Source of the DNA: Eledone cirrhosa
Lineage: Eukaryota > Mollusca > Cephalopoda > Octopoda > Eledonidae
Reading direction: 5' to 3'
Assembly: GCA_964016885.1 (NCBI GenBank)
Contig: OZ024744.1
Location: forward strand, 30,082,449-30,146,448
Length of the DNA: 64,000 nt
The notes below the pieces were generated by a model. The model was not told where the DNA came from. It ran no database searches and worked only from the letters and a program-made list of their open reading frames with translations. Each line of letters starts with the position of its first letter. Position 1 is the stretch's first letter. Positions 58,010-64,000 of this stretch are shown here, one piece after another. The translations under genes were made by a program, and so were the position numbers.

Positions 58010-58128
58010 ACGTCAGTGTTGAACAAAAAGGTGACGTGTTTGCCTAAACACTGTACGGCGTAATTCGGGCTGTTTGTTTGTTTTGTAAACAAACCGAGCA
58101 TTATAATAAATGTTCGGTAAACCGATAC
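58010..58128. other. Spacer with two adjacent hairpins
   Basis: No gene is seen. Positions 58076-58083 (gtttgttt) pair with 58087-58094 (aaacaaac) across a 3-base loop. Directly overlapping, 58093-58102 pairs with 58109-58118 (accgagcatt with aatgttcggt, one G-U) across a 6-base loop. The pair of hairpins could be the end of a small mobile element, but no matching partner end was found in the window. Confidence 0.55.
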
Positions 58129-58199
58129 GTGCATATATATATGTGTGCATGTATGTATATATATATATACTACTGTACGTCTGTATACATATATGTAAG
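58129..58199. repeat. Second TA/TG/TATG microsatellite
   Basis: Alternating purine-pyrimidine runs: catatatatatgtgtgcatg, then tatgtatatatatatatac, then tatacatatatgta. It is low complexity and non-coding. It resembles the tract at 57928-58009 but is not a simple copy of it. Confidence 0.9.
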
Positions 58200-58321
58200 C
58201 ACAAAACGTAAATGCATTTTACAAAGAAAAGTGTGAATGTAACAACTGATAATGCAAAGTCAATATAAGGGAGCAGAGAAAATGAATGCTCAATGGTAAG
58301 TTCAAAGTTTTTCAAAGTTTT
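58200..58321. other. Non-coding spacer with a short tandem repeat at its right end
   Basis: I see no gene. The stretch ends in a 10-bp unit, ttcaaagttt, repeated at 58301 and 58311, with a third, partial copy at 58321 that runs into the end of the retrotransposon remnant. The repetition at the junction may mark where the 3' LTR of copy A was lost. Confidence 0.5.
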
Positions 58322-58411
58322 TCAAAGTCAAATAGTTCATACATCACCAGTGTACAGACTTTCTGACACTAGTTCTATCTGAAAATTGAAAAAGAAGTTT
58401 TGTTAATGCCA
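58322..58411 (-). other. 3' non-coding tail of copy A
   Basis: This is the sequence after the pol stop at 58412 on the minus strand. It matches the last bases of the window, after the pol end of copy B, in inverted orientation with only isolated differences (for example ttcaattttcag versus ttcagttttcag). No polypurine tract or LTR start is obvious before the homology ends near 58322. Confidence 0.7.
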
Positions 58412-58646
58412 CTAGGGGTTAGATGTATATTGTTTTGAGAGTTTTCGTGGCCATTTTACCGTCCTGCCACCTCGTGTGACATAAGGTTGTGTGGTATGTA
58501 GTGTTTGTGGTGGAGCTGAAGGTGTTGATGTGGGAGTGTATGTACGAGGTATGTCAGGCAGTGTAATGAGACTTTCAGAGAAAGCCTTCTTTGCTCTGTC
58601 AATGGATATTGTCTCTTTTCGACCATTGACAGCCACTGTGAAATGT
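58322..58646 (-). repeat. Inverted-repeat arm 2 (pairs with 63675-64000)
   Basis: The pol C-terminus and 3' tail of copy A are the reverse complement of the end of the window, with a length difference of about one base. The right arm is cut by the window end, so the true arm may be longer only on copy B's side, since copy A's homologous sequence changes character at 58322. Confidence 0.85.
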
Positions 58647-58911
58647 TTGGGGGTGTGCGAAAGCACACGAAAAGTTCCATTGTAGGGTGACGTAAGCGGT
58701 CCCTTGAAGGAATCATTCCGTATAAAAATGTGTCCACTTAGAGATGTCCGATGGGACAGCAGAAGAAATAGACTGGTCACGAGTGTTCATCGGTGGAAGA
58801 TCCGGGAAATACGAACGAATCCTGGTAACATATGATGCTAGGCGAAGGTGTGATGAATCCACTGGTGCTAACATTTTTCCAGGAAGAGACAATGGGGTAC
58901 CATAAAGAAGT
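58412..58911 (-). pseudogene. pol: Integrase C-terminal / GPY-F-like region of pol (copy A)
   Basis: The last 122-codon open segment (58412-58780) ends pol. It contains the pattern PYNGTFRVLSHTPKHFTVAV followed by NGRKETISIDRAKKAF, which resembles the GPY/F module that follows the integrase core in many Ty3/Gypsy elements and helps bind DNA. A proline/threonine-rich tail then ends in KQYTSNP. Between 58781 and 58911 recognisable pol sequence (for example DLPPMNTRDQSISSA) continues in other frames, so at least one indel separates this from the core. The first methionine of the open segment is not a true start. Confidence 0.75.
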
Positions 58912-59300
58912 TCAGCAGAAGAAAAACCCTAAATCTGTCTTAATGGCAGAACGACAACCAAGAAGGACGATTGGCAAATATTCGGTCCAGCGTTGCGGAT
59001 CAGGAGTAGAGCGAAGTGCAGGTTTCAACTGTCTATGAAACCTCTCCACCATTCTATTGGAGGCTGGGTGATAGCTGGTCGTATGAATGTGATGAGTACC
59101 CAAGACTCGTGATATTTCACGAAATAAGGAAGCTTCAAATTGGCGTCCACGATCCGTAGTTTTAGTAGGAACACCAAAACGAGCAATCCAATTGGAAATG
59201 AAAGCTCGGGCAATGGACTCTGCCGTTATGTCCACTAGTGGTATGGCTTCAGGCCACCGAGAGGAACGATCGATACAAGTCAATATATATATGAACCCAC
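58912..59300 (-). pseudogene. pol: Integrase catalytic core fragment (copy A)
   Basis: The minus-strand frame reads [15 protein letters not shown], then TDRGRQFEA with the second catalytic Asp, then [16 protein letters not shown] with the catalytic Glu, ending in [13 protein letters not shown], the usual end of the Gypsy integrase core. These belong to the DDE strand-transfer enzyme that inserts element cDNA. The first Asp lies in the neighbouring frame (HMDIVGPW), separated by a frameshift in an atatatata stretch near 59285. The segment ends in a stop at 58912 that is again a frame change, because pol homology continues. The open frame upstream of 59300 is not homologous in this frame. Confidence 0.8.
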
Positions 59301-59640
59301 GGACCAACAATATCCATGTGAATATGACGGAAACATGCGTCTGGCGGGCTGAATTTCCCAATAGAAGCGCGGACATGCCGATAAATCTTAGAGGGCTGAC
59401 ACTTCAAACAAGGATGAGCCCAACTGGTGATTAAACGACGCATATTAGGCCAGAAGAATCGAGCCGTAATAAGCTTTACCGTGGCAGCTATGCCAGGATA
59501 CGACAAGGAATGAAGTGCATCAAAAACGGTACACTGATGACAATCTGGAACAAGTGGTCTGGGTGAACCAGTAGAAATATCGCAAAGAATTTTTCCTTCA
59601 GCAGATGGAAGAGGTAAATAATCAAACTTACAGCAGGAAA
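59280..59640 (-). pseudogene. pol: RNase H-integrase linker, integrase zinc-binding domain and first Asp (copy A)
   Basis: The minus strand reads from about 59640 through FDYLPLPSAEGKILCDISTG into VFDALHSLSYPG, RFFWPNM and [12 protein letters not shown], then [10 protein letters not shown]. The CxxC pair and first His fit the HHCC zinc-binding domain of retroelement integrases. The second His, normally in a HPG motif, is Tyr here (SYPG). HMDIVGP carries the first Asp of the DDE triad. The frame differs from the RNase H segment upstream, with an indel near 59630, and from the core segment downstream. Confidence 0.78.
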
Positions 59641-60251
59641 GCTTGGGGAGAAGAAATTTCCAACGAATCCAAAGTAGGTTGGTCAGTTGCTATGGCAACC
59701 AAATCGATGTGTGCAGGAGACGCAAGAGAACACACAGAAAGTCGAGATAGTGCATCTGCAGGTATGTTGGCAGTTCCAGCTATATGACGAATGTCACTGG
59801 TATACTGGGAAATGAGATCCAGATGCCTATACGCTCTCGGAGAGTACCTGTCGGATTTGGTTTGAAGAGCGAATGTGAGTGGTTTATGGTCTGTGAATAC
59901 CGTGAATTCCCGACCTTCAAGAAGATGGTGGAAATGTCTCACAGCAAGATAAATCGCTAGAAGCTCTCTGTCAAAAGTACTGTAACGTTGCTCTGCTAGT
60001 TTTAGTTGGCGTGAGAAAAACGCCAGTGGTTGAACCTGGTGATCGATCGCACGTTGCAAAACTGCACCAACAGCATGATCGGATGCATCAACAGATAAGG
60101 AACGTCTCGCGTTTGAAACAGGATGGGCGAGGAAGGAAACTTCAGCTATCTCAGACTTGACGGATTCAAAAGACTGCAAAGCATCAACAGGAAGTGAAAT
60201 AGGAGCATCTTTCTTTTTTGCAGTCTTTAAAAGCTGTGTCAAGAGGAACAA
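59628..60251 (-). pseudogene. pol: RNase H domain segment (copy A)
   Basis: This 207-codon open segment contains SVDASDHAVGAVLQ (first catalytic Asp), FDRELLAIYLAVRHF (Glu), FTDHKPLTF (Asp) and IPADALSRL, the standard order of the Ty3/Gypsy RNase H that degrades RNA in the RNA-DNA hybrid. All the acidic residues I can place are present. The segment starts within the RT connection (NFYHRF-like sequence is lost just upstream) and stops at 59628 owing to a frame change. Codon use and divergence look the same as in the rest of the copy. Confidence 0.82.
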
Positions 60252-60439
60252 CTTGTCCGCACAGTTAGGGATGAAACGATGAAATGACGTAATTGTTTCA
60301 AGGATGTTGGTGGTGCGATATACTGAATCGCTTCTACCTTAGATGGCAAAGGTCGAATGCCTTCTGAATCTATAAGATGTCCAAGGAATTCGAGTGAATC
60401 TGTACCAAAAACACACTTAGCTGGGTTGATTCTGACTTA
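60252..60439 (-). pseudogene. pol: RT thumb/connection segment with stop and small deletion (copy A)
   Basis: After an in-frame TAA at 60437-60439 the frame continues with VRINPAKCVFG, FLGHLIDSEGIRPLPSKVEA and PPTSLKQLRHF, the usual Gypsy RT thumb and connection. The expected FLG-NFYRRFIP block is collapsed: sequence passes from QLRHF straight to a version of RFIPNCAD in another frame near 60275-60290. This implies a deletion of roughly 20-odd bases that also changes frame. The deletion size is inferred from the family pattern. Confidence 0.75.
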
Positions 60440-61429
60440 GTAGGATCGAAGACGTTGAAATAACTGGGATAGATGTTGATGATGGTGCTCAGTTGAATCA
60501 CTGGCTATCAGGAGATCATCCACGTAAGCAAACACGAAATCCAATTCACGCGTGACTTCATCGATAAAACGTTGGAGCGTACTAGATGCATTCCGCAAAC
60601 CAAAAGGCATGGACAGAAATTCAAACGAACCAAAAGGAGTGGTCACAGTTGTTTTTGATATGTCTTCTGGATGCATGTGTATTTGATGGTAAGCCCGTAC
60701 CAGATTTATTTTAGAAAATATCTTGCATCCATGCAGAACGGATGAAAAATCCTGTAAATTTGGTAAAGGATAACGATCAGGTGTAGTGATGGCATTAAGT
60801 CGTCTATAATCTCTCACAGGTCTAAAATCCGCCTGACCCTTAGGAGCCAAATGAAGCGGAGATGCCCATGGGGTGGTGGACGGTCGTATAAGACCAAGCT
60901 GAAGCATGTGTTCGAACTCATCCTTGGCTTTCTTTAGCCTGTCCGGAGCCAACCTACGTGAACGAGAAAAAACAGGCGGAGCAGTTGTTGTAATAAAATG
61001 TCGAGTCGAGTGGACTACTTGGTTCGGTTTAAATGAAATGTCAGTTAACTCGGGAAACCAGGCAAGAAGTGAATGAAACTGGTTTCCAGAGGCAGCTATA
61101 AAACACGCGGGACTTATGACAGTAGCAGTAGACCTGCGAGCAGGCGTAGATAAGGATGTGGTACCATCCACAAGTTTCTGTCTCCTGACATCTACCAACA
61201 GTGAGTAGTGGTGTACAAAATCAGCACCGCGAATAGGATGAGGTAGGGCCACAACGACGAAAATCCATTTAAAATCTCGGCGCAAAGCTATGTCCAATGA
61301 TAAAGATATTTGTCCATAGGTTTTTATAGGAGACTGGTTTACTGCATACAAGGAAATGCCGGAAAAATTTGGCTTGGTAGAGCTGAACCGAAGAGGCCAA
61401 ATACTGCAACTAGATCCTGTGTCGACCAT
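60437..61429 (-). pseudogene. pol: Aspartic protease and reverse transcriptase palm/fingers (copy A)
   Basis: The segment is 330 codons. Residues 1-12 read MVDTGSSCSIWP, with the DTGS active site of a retroelement aspartic protease. From about residue 155 the RT begins (RRLAPDRLKKAKDEFEHMLQ), with WASPLHLAPK, RPVRDYRRLN, TTPFGSFEFLSMPFGLRNAS and FAYVDDLLIASDS. The YVDD box is intact, but motif A reads FSKINLVRAYHQ: the first catalytic Asp is Asn (codon AAT in place of the usual GAT/GAC), which should abolish polymerase activity. The first Met is only the first ATG after an in-frame TGA shared with copy B, not the native start. The segment ends at a TAA inside RT. Confidence 0.9.
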
Positions 61430-61617
61430 AAATGATTTGTTTGAAACTCAGTCTCTGATAAAGAAAGCACGATAAGGTGAATTAATGAGGGAGAGGTCTG
61501 CCGTGTCCAGACTCTCCAATTTTAGTTTTCCGCGGTCTCGAAAGAGCAGGGCTGAATACAGTGTTTTGCCTTTTCACGAAAACGCACGTGATACCAACAC
61601 AAAGACGAGTTGTTGGC
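60887..61617 (-). repeat. Inverted-repeat arm 1 (pairs with 62944-63674)
   Basis: These 731 bases are the reverse complement of 62944-63674, also 731 bases, with scattered substitutions and no net length change. Identity by eye is in the mid-to-high nineties per cent, not computed. The arms cover the Gag box, the gag-pol junction, the protease and the start of RT. They are separated by a 1.3-kb spacer. Confidence 0.9.
61430..61521 (-). pseudogene. pol: Gag-pol junction with in-frame TGA (copy A)
   Basis: In the protease frame the minus strand reads LGTADLSLINSPYRAFFIRD, then TGA, then VSNKSF before MVDTG. The upstream residues look like the pol N-terminus of this clade, so the TGA falls inside the expected polyprotein. 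Copy B has the same TGA at 63111-63113. A C-to-T change of a CGA codon at a CpG is the simplest cause. Programmed readthrough is possible but unsupported. Confidence 0.6.
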
Positions 61618-61618
61618 G
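61522..61618 (-). pseudogene. gag: Gag C-terminal Cys-His box remnant (copy A)
   Basis: About 30 codons on the minus strand read NNSSLCWYHVRFRE, then KAKHCIQPCSF and end ETAEN-stop at 61522-61524. The spacing Cys-X2-His-X9-Cys-X3-Cys is the unusual CHCC box described for CsRn1-type Gag proteins, which binds element RNA. Everything upstream of this in gag is missing: homology to copy B stops at about 61618-61621. Pol overlaps or follows in another frame. Confidence 0.8.
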
Positions 61619-61621
61619 CGT

Positions 61622-61741
61622 CATTTTGAAAAAAAAAAAAAATGATCACATCGAACGCAAGCATGCTAACCTTTTCCCAACCACATCTTATGCTTCAGGA
61701 TTATACCTCGTTATGCCACGAGGACATTTGTTTACCACCTT
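61622..61741 (+). other. Junction between the two inverted copies, with A14 tract
   Basis: The homology of copy A ends near 61621. A run of 14 A residues follows at 61629-61642, then non-coding sequence. The string ttatgcttcag occurs at 61688 and again at 61798. There is no coding potential. The A-run could be a scar of a poly(A)-tailed insertion or a simple slippage tract; which one is not decidable here. Confidence 0.4.
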
Positions 61742-61955
61742 TGTAACATGGACTACAATAAATGCAAGTTATTTTGATACTCGTCTTGAGAAACTTATTA
61801 TGCTTCAGTCATTACTTCTAATGTAGTGAGAGATAATTTTCACGCGAAGTGAATTTGTAAGAAAATTCTTCTATCTCTTATTTTTATTAAATTTAGTAGT
61901 TGGGATCCGGTGGTACTTACTGGAGTAAGTGACCCTGGGACTAGCTCACTAAAAA

Positions 61956-61968
61956 TGGTGACTTCCGA
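61956..61968 (+). other. Alternative primer-binding-site candidate
   Basis: TGGTGACTTCCGA shares its first seven bases and a later CCGA with the tRNA-Trp-type primer-binding site of the CsRn1 clade. It lies 7 bp after a CA (61947-61948). The distance of about 370 bp to gag is long, and a TATA-like box lies downstream of it, which argues against it. Listed as the competing hypothesis. Confidence 0.25.
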
Positions 61969-62003
61969 ATACGCAGCATAACAAATTCATTCATTCAACA
62001 GCG

Positions 62004-62010
62004 TATAAAA
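62004..62010 (+). promoter_or_regulatory. TATA-box-like element upstream of gag
   Basis: The sequence tataaaa lies 330 bp before the gag ATG inside the putative LTR, a usual place for an element promoter. It is based on this single motif only, in an A+T-rich context. Confidence 0.3.
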
Positions 62011-62279
62011 GTAGTGACAAATATTTTCATACACTATTACAACTTATTGCTACACAAATATTGCTAAACAACTCCACTAAAATGGTAAACCCAACAACTA
62101 CACAGAAAAGAAAAATTATTCACGAATCCAGGAAATTCGTTTTATTTCAGTCAGTTCGTGTGGGGCGAACCAAATAGGAAACAAACATTTTTGTCCCTCG
62201 TGTCGTCGATTCAACCAGGCTTTCGTTTTTGAAGTCGCCATCTTACTTGCTCAGTGCTACATTTTACTTCAGCTATTCA

Positions 62280-62295
62280 TGGTACAACCACGTGT
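62280..62295 (+). other. Candidate primer-binding site
   Basis: TGGTACAACCACGTG follows a CA dinucleotide and lies about 45 bp before the gag ATG. TGG at the start complements the CCA end of a tRNA. CsRn1-type elements typically prime with tRNA-Trp (TGGTGACCCC...). The match here is partial (TGGT, AC, CC, ACGTG). An alternative, TGGTGACTTCCGA at 61956, matches the first bases better but is far from gag. Confidence 0.3.
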
Positions 62296-62339
62296 GCGGC
62301 AGTTGAAACAAATTTCGCTCAGCGGCTACTGTGTTCATC

Positions 62340-63039
62340 ATGAGCAATTGTTCGTTACCAACATATTCTGGTGATGCAAAGTTGTGGTTTGCACAACTGG
62401 ACTCGTATTTTTCCGCCCACGGCATTCAAGCGGCACAACAAAGATTACACGTGCTCATAAGTGGAATTCCTGCATCGCTCGCAACCTCAGAGAAATACAT
62501 AATCACAGATCCTCCACAAGGCACAACTTACGAAATTCTAAAGGCAGAAATACTCAGACGGAACAGCCGTTCGTCTGAGAGCAGATTTCGTTCCTTGTTG
62601 GAGGAGGAAAACCTGAATAACAGAACCCTGTCTCAGTTTTTACGGCGCATCCGGAAACTCAACAGCAGAGGACAACTCTTTCGTGAAACAATTCTTCTTC
62701 TCCCGTTTGCCAACAAATGTGCAGACCATATTGGCAAATATGGTCGACACCATTTCTCTGGACCAAATTGCAGCCTCGGCGGATCGCATTATAGAATTTT
62801 CTCGTGTGCCTACTTCGGTAGATTCACTGAGATCCATTGACGCGTTAACTCGTCAAGTGACTAAACTTTGTCGGGAGCGAGCACCATCCAGGTGGCGTTC
62901 ACGGAATCGGTCTCCTTATCTTCATCGTCGCGCCAACTTCCCCGCCAACAACTCGTCTTTGTGTTGGTATCACGTGCGTTTTCGTAAAGAGGCGAAACAC
63001 TGTATTCAACCCTGCTCTTTCGAGACCTCGGAAAACTAA
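62340..63039 (+). pseudogene. gag: Frameshifted gag (copy B)
   Basis: The most likely start is ATG at 62340 (MSNCSLPTYSGDAKLWFAQL). An in-frame GTG at 62331 is less plausible. The first roughly 105 codons match the N-terminal Gag pattern of CsRn1-type elements (SGDAKLWFAQLDSYF, ILRRNS, LSQFLRRIRKL). An indel around 62650-62680 then moves the reading to another frame, which continues with FFFSRLPTNVQTILANMVD, ADRIIEF and a basic stretch to the Cys-His box CWYH...CIQPC (Cys-X2-His-X9-Cys-X3-Cys), ending at a TAA at 63037-63039. Gag forms the virus-like particle and packages element RNA. The CHCC rather than CCHC box is the best clade marker in the window. Confidence 0.85.
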
Positions 63040-63674
63040 AATTGGAGAGTCTGGGCACGGCAAACCTCTCCCTCATTAATTCACCTTATCGTGCTTTCTT
63101 TATCAGAGACTGAGTTTCAAACAAATCATTTATGGTCGACACAGGATCTAGTTGCAGTATTTGGCCTCTTCGGTTCAGCTCTACCAAGCCAAATTTTTCC
63201 GGCATTTCCTTGTATGCAGTAAACCAGTCTCCTATAAAAACCTATGGACAAATATCTTTATCATTGGACATAGCTTTGCGTCGAGATTTTAAATGGATTT
63301 TCGTCGTTGTGGACCTACCTCATCCTATTCGCGGTGCTGATTTTTTACACCACTACTCACAGCTGGTAGATGTCAGGAGACAGAAACTTGTGGATGGTAC
63401 CACATCCTTATCTACGCCTGCTCGTAGGTCTACTGCTACTGTCATAAGTCCCGCGTGTTTTATAGCTGCCTCTGGAAACCAGTTTCATTCACTTCTTGCC
63501 TCGTTTCCCGAGTTAACTGACATTTCATTTAAACCGAATCAAGTAGTCCACTCCATTCGACATTTTATTAAAACAACTGCTCCGCCTGTTTTTTCTCGTC
63601 CACGTAGGTTGGCTCCGGACAGGCTAAAGAAAGCCAAGGATGAGTTCGAACACATGCTTCAGCTTGGTCTTATA
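62944..63674 (+). repeat. Inverted-repeat arm 1 partner
   Basis: Partner of 60887-61617. The left limit is where gccaacaactcg begins matching, the right limit is the internal deletion junction of copy B. Confidence 0.9.
63040..63131 (+). pseudogene. pol: Gag-pol junction with in-frame TGA (copy B)
   Basis: The protease frame reads LGTANLSLINSPYRAFFIRD, TGA at 63111-63113, then VSNKSF into MVDTG. It is the same stop at the same place as in copy A. Pol appears to be in a different frame from gag and to overlap its end, as is usual when pol is made by frameshifting, but the shift site is not identifiable. Confidence 0.6.
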
Positions 63675-63722
63675 ACATTTCACAGTGGCTGTCAATGGTC
63701 GAAAAGAGACAATATCCATTGA
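63132..63722 (+). pseudogene. pol: Protease plus truncated RT start fused out of frame to pol C-terminus (copy B)
   Basis: The DTGS protease site is at codons 3-6. The sequence follows copy A closely (a handful of amino-acid differences, such as VVDLPHP for VVALPHP and HSIRHFIKTT for HSTRHFITTT) up to RLKKAKDEFEHMLQLGLI, the first RT motif. At 63674/63675 it jumps into sequence corresponding to the pol C-terminus, but in the wrong frame (tail TFHSGCQWSKRDNIH, stop at 63720-63722). RT catalytic motifs, RNase H and integrase are absent. The first Met is not the native start. Confidence 0.88.
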
Positions 63723-63867
63723 CAGAGCAAAGAAGGCTTTCTCTGAAAGTCTCATTGCACTTCCTGACATACCTTGTACATACACTCCCACACCAAAACC
63801 TTCACCTCCACCGCAAATACTACATACCACACAACCTTATGTCACACGCGGTGGCAGGACGGTATAA
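63675..63867 (+). pseudogene. pol: Pol C-terminal segment (copy B)
   Basis: In a frame different from the upstream protease, 63685-63867 reads AVNGRKETISIDRAKKAF and then the Pro/Thr-rich tail, as in copy A, ending TRGGRTV-stop. The stop is a premature TAA where copy A has AAA (ggtataatgg versus ggtaaaatgg), removing about 12 C-terminal residues. With no upstream start or domain, this piece is not expected to be expressed. Confidence 0.8.
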
Positions 63868-64000
63868 TGGCCACGAAAACTCTCAAAAACAATATACATC
63901 TAACCTCTAGTGGCATTAACAAAACTTCTTTTTCAGTTTTCAGATAGAACTAGTGTCAGAAAGTCTGTACACTGGTGATGTATGAACTATTTGACTTTGA
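63868..64000 (+). other. Pol stop-distal region and 3' non-coding tail of copy B
   Basis: It holds the remainder of the pol tail coding sequence after the premature stop, then the 3' non-coding stretch. It matches 58322-58455 of copy A as an inverted repeat to the last base of the window. The 3' LTR, if present, is beyond 64000. Confidence 0.7.

Larger units (their letters stand above)
58322..61621 (-). mobile_element. Defective CsRn1-like Ty3/Gypsy LTR retrotransposon, copy A
   Basis: Read on the minus strand the order is Gag zinc-knuckle remnant, protease, reverse transcriptase, RNase H, integrase and pol C-terminal domain, which is the Ty3/Gypsy gene order. The CHCC-type Gag box and pol motifs point to the CsRn1/Kabuki/Boudicca clade known from trematodes. 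The copy is truncated in gag near 61621 and stops just beyond the pol end near 58322. No LTR is recognisable at either side, so no target-site duplication can be given. Pol is interrupted by at least two stops and several frameshifts. It is a dead copy. The match with copy B in the same window supports the element boundaries used here. Confidence 0.88.
61742..62339 (+). other. Putative 5' LTR and leader of copy B
   Basis: This non-coding region lies directly upstream of gag, where the 5' LTR and primer-binding site should be. A TATA-like tataaaa lies at 62004-62010. A tgtaacatgg start at 61742 and a ...ttCA/TGG boundary at 62279/62280 fit a TG...CA LTR followed at once by a primer-binding site. 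No second LTR lies in the window to confirm either end, so limits are tentative. There are no real ORFs. The small ORF at 61485-61826 is a shadow crossing the junction. Confidence 0.35.
61742..64000 (+). mobile_element. Internally deleted CsRn1-like LTR retrotransposon, copy B
   Basis: On the plus strand: putative LTR/leader, gag, protease, the first residues of RT, then the pol C-terminus and 3' tail. About 2.24 kb of pol present in copy A (58647-60886) is missing, with the junction at 63674/63675 and at most 1-2 bases of microhomology. Without polymerase, RNase H and integrase, copy B could have moved only with enzymes supplied in trans, and its gag frameshift makes it non-functional as well. 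It runs past the window end, so its 3' LTR is not visible. The 5' limit is tentative. Confidence 0.82.
63675..64000 (+). repeat. Inverted-repeat arm 2 partner
   Basis: Partner of 58322-58646. It starts at the deletion junction of copy B and runs to the window end. Confidence 0.85.

Noticed and set aside
57925..58315. Small minus-strand ORFs of 69 and 100 codons
   Set aside because: They run through TA/TATG microsatellites and give low-complexity Tyr/Ile/His peptides, with no recognisable domain.
57735..58321. tRNA or other structured housekeeping RNA gene
   Set aside because: I found no cloverleaf with A/B-box-like elements; the only folds are the hammerhead-like one and simple hairpins.
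58491..58685. Plus-strand ORF of 64 codons
   Set aside because: Antisense shadow of the pol C-terminal region; the matching shadow appears in copy B at 63624-63830.
58832..59434. Plus-strand ORFs of 68 and 80 codons
   Set aside because: Antisense to the integrase segments with conserved motifs; no independent support.
59605..59787. Plus-strand ORF of 60 codons
   Set aside because: Antisense to the RNase H and linker region of pol.
61482..61826. ORFs of 60 (minus) and 113 (plus) codons across the A14 junction
   Set aside because: They are frame shadows of the gag remnant running into non-coding leader; the motif-bearing gag frame is a different one.
62384..62837. Alternative-frame ORFs over gag of copy B (plus 64 codons, minus 65 codons)
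   Set aside because: They lack the Gag motifs that are clear in the other two plus-strand frames.

Overview
The window looks like a piece of a flatworm (trematode, most likely schistosome-type) chromosome. The evidence is a Ty3/Gypsy-type LTR retrotransposon of the CsRn1/Kabuki/Boudicca kind, recognised by its CHCC-type Gag Cys-His box and its pol motifs, together with A+T-rich TA/TATG microsatellites and a hammerhead-ribozyme-like motif of the sort known from flatworm retroelements. The species call is inference. Nothing in the window looks bacterial or viral, and no intact host protein gene was found.

Layout. (1) Positions 1-57734, 90% of the window, are one uninterrupted head-to-tail satellite array with a 76-bp monomer, about 760 copies, roughly 38% G+C by hand count. 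It enters from before position 1 and stops abruptly inside a monomer at 57734. It is non-coding: stops occur in every frame and no ORF of 60 codons exists. There are two blocks of monomer subfamilies, about 1-34030 and 34031-57734. Each carries nested higher-order duplications whose lengths are whole multiples of 76 bp (5, 30, 31, 33, 36, 40, 44-47 and 100 monomers). (2) Positions 57735-58321 are a short A+T-rich spacer holding the hammerhead-like fold (57814-57888), two TA/TATG microsatellites, a perfect 28-bp palindrome and two adjacent hairpins. (3) Positions 58322-61621 hold retrotransposon copy A on the minus strand. It is truncated in gag at its 5' side and cut off just after pol at its 3' side, and pol is broken by stops, frameshifts and a catalytic-site substitution. 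(4) Positions 61622-62339 are an A14 tract followed by the putative 5' LTR/leader of copy B. (5) Positions 62340-64000 hold copy B on the plus strand: a frameshifted gag, the protease region, then a deletion of about 2.2 kb that joins the start of the reverse transcriptase to the pol C-terminus. It runs off the window end.

Copies A and B are near-identical where they overlap and lie in opposite orientation, so they form two inverted-repeat arm pairs (60887-61617 with 62944-63674, and 58322-58646 with 63675-64000). Both carry the same in-frame TGA just before the protease DTG motif. Neither copy can encode a complete set of retrotransposon proteins. In an intact element Gag packages the RNA, and the Pol protease, reverse transcriptase, RNase H and integrase copy and insert it; here only remnants survive.
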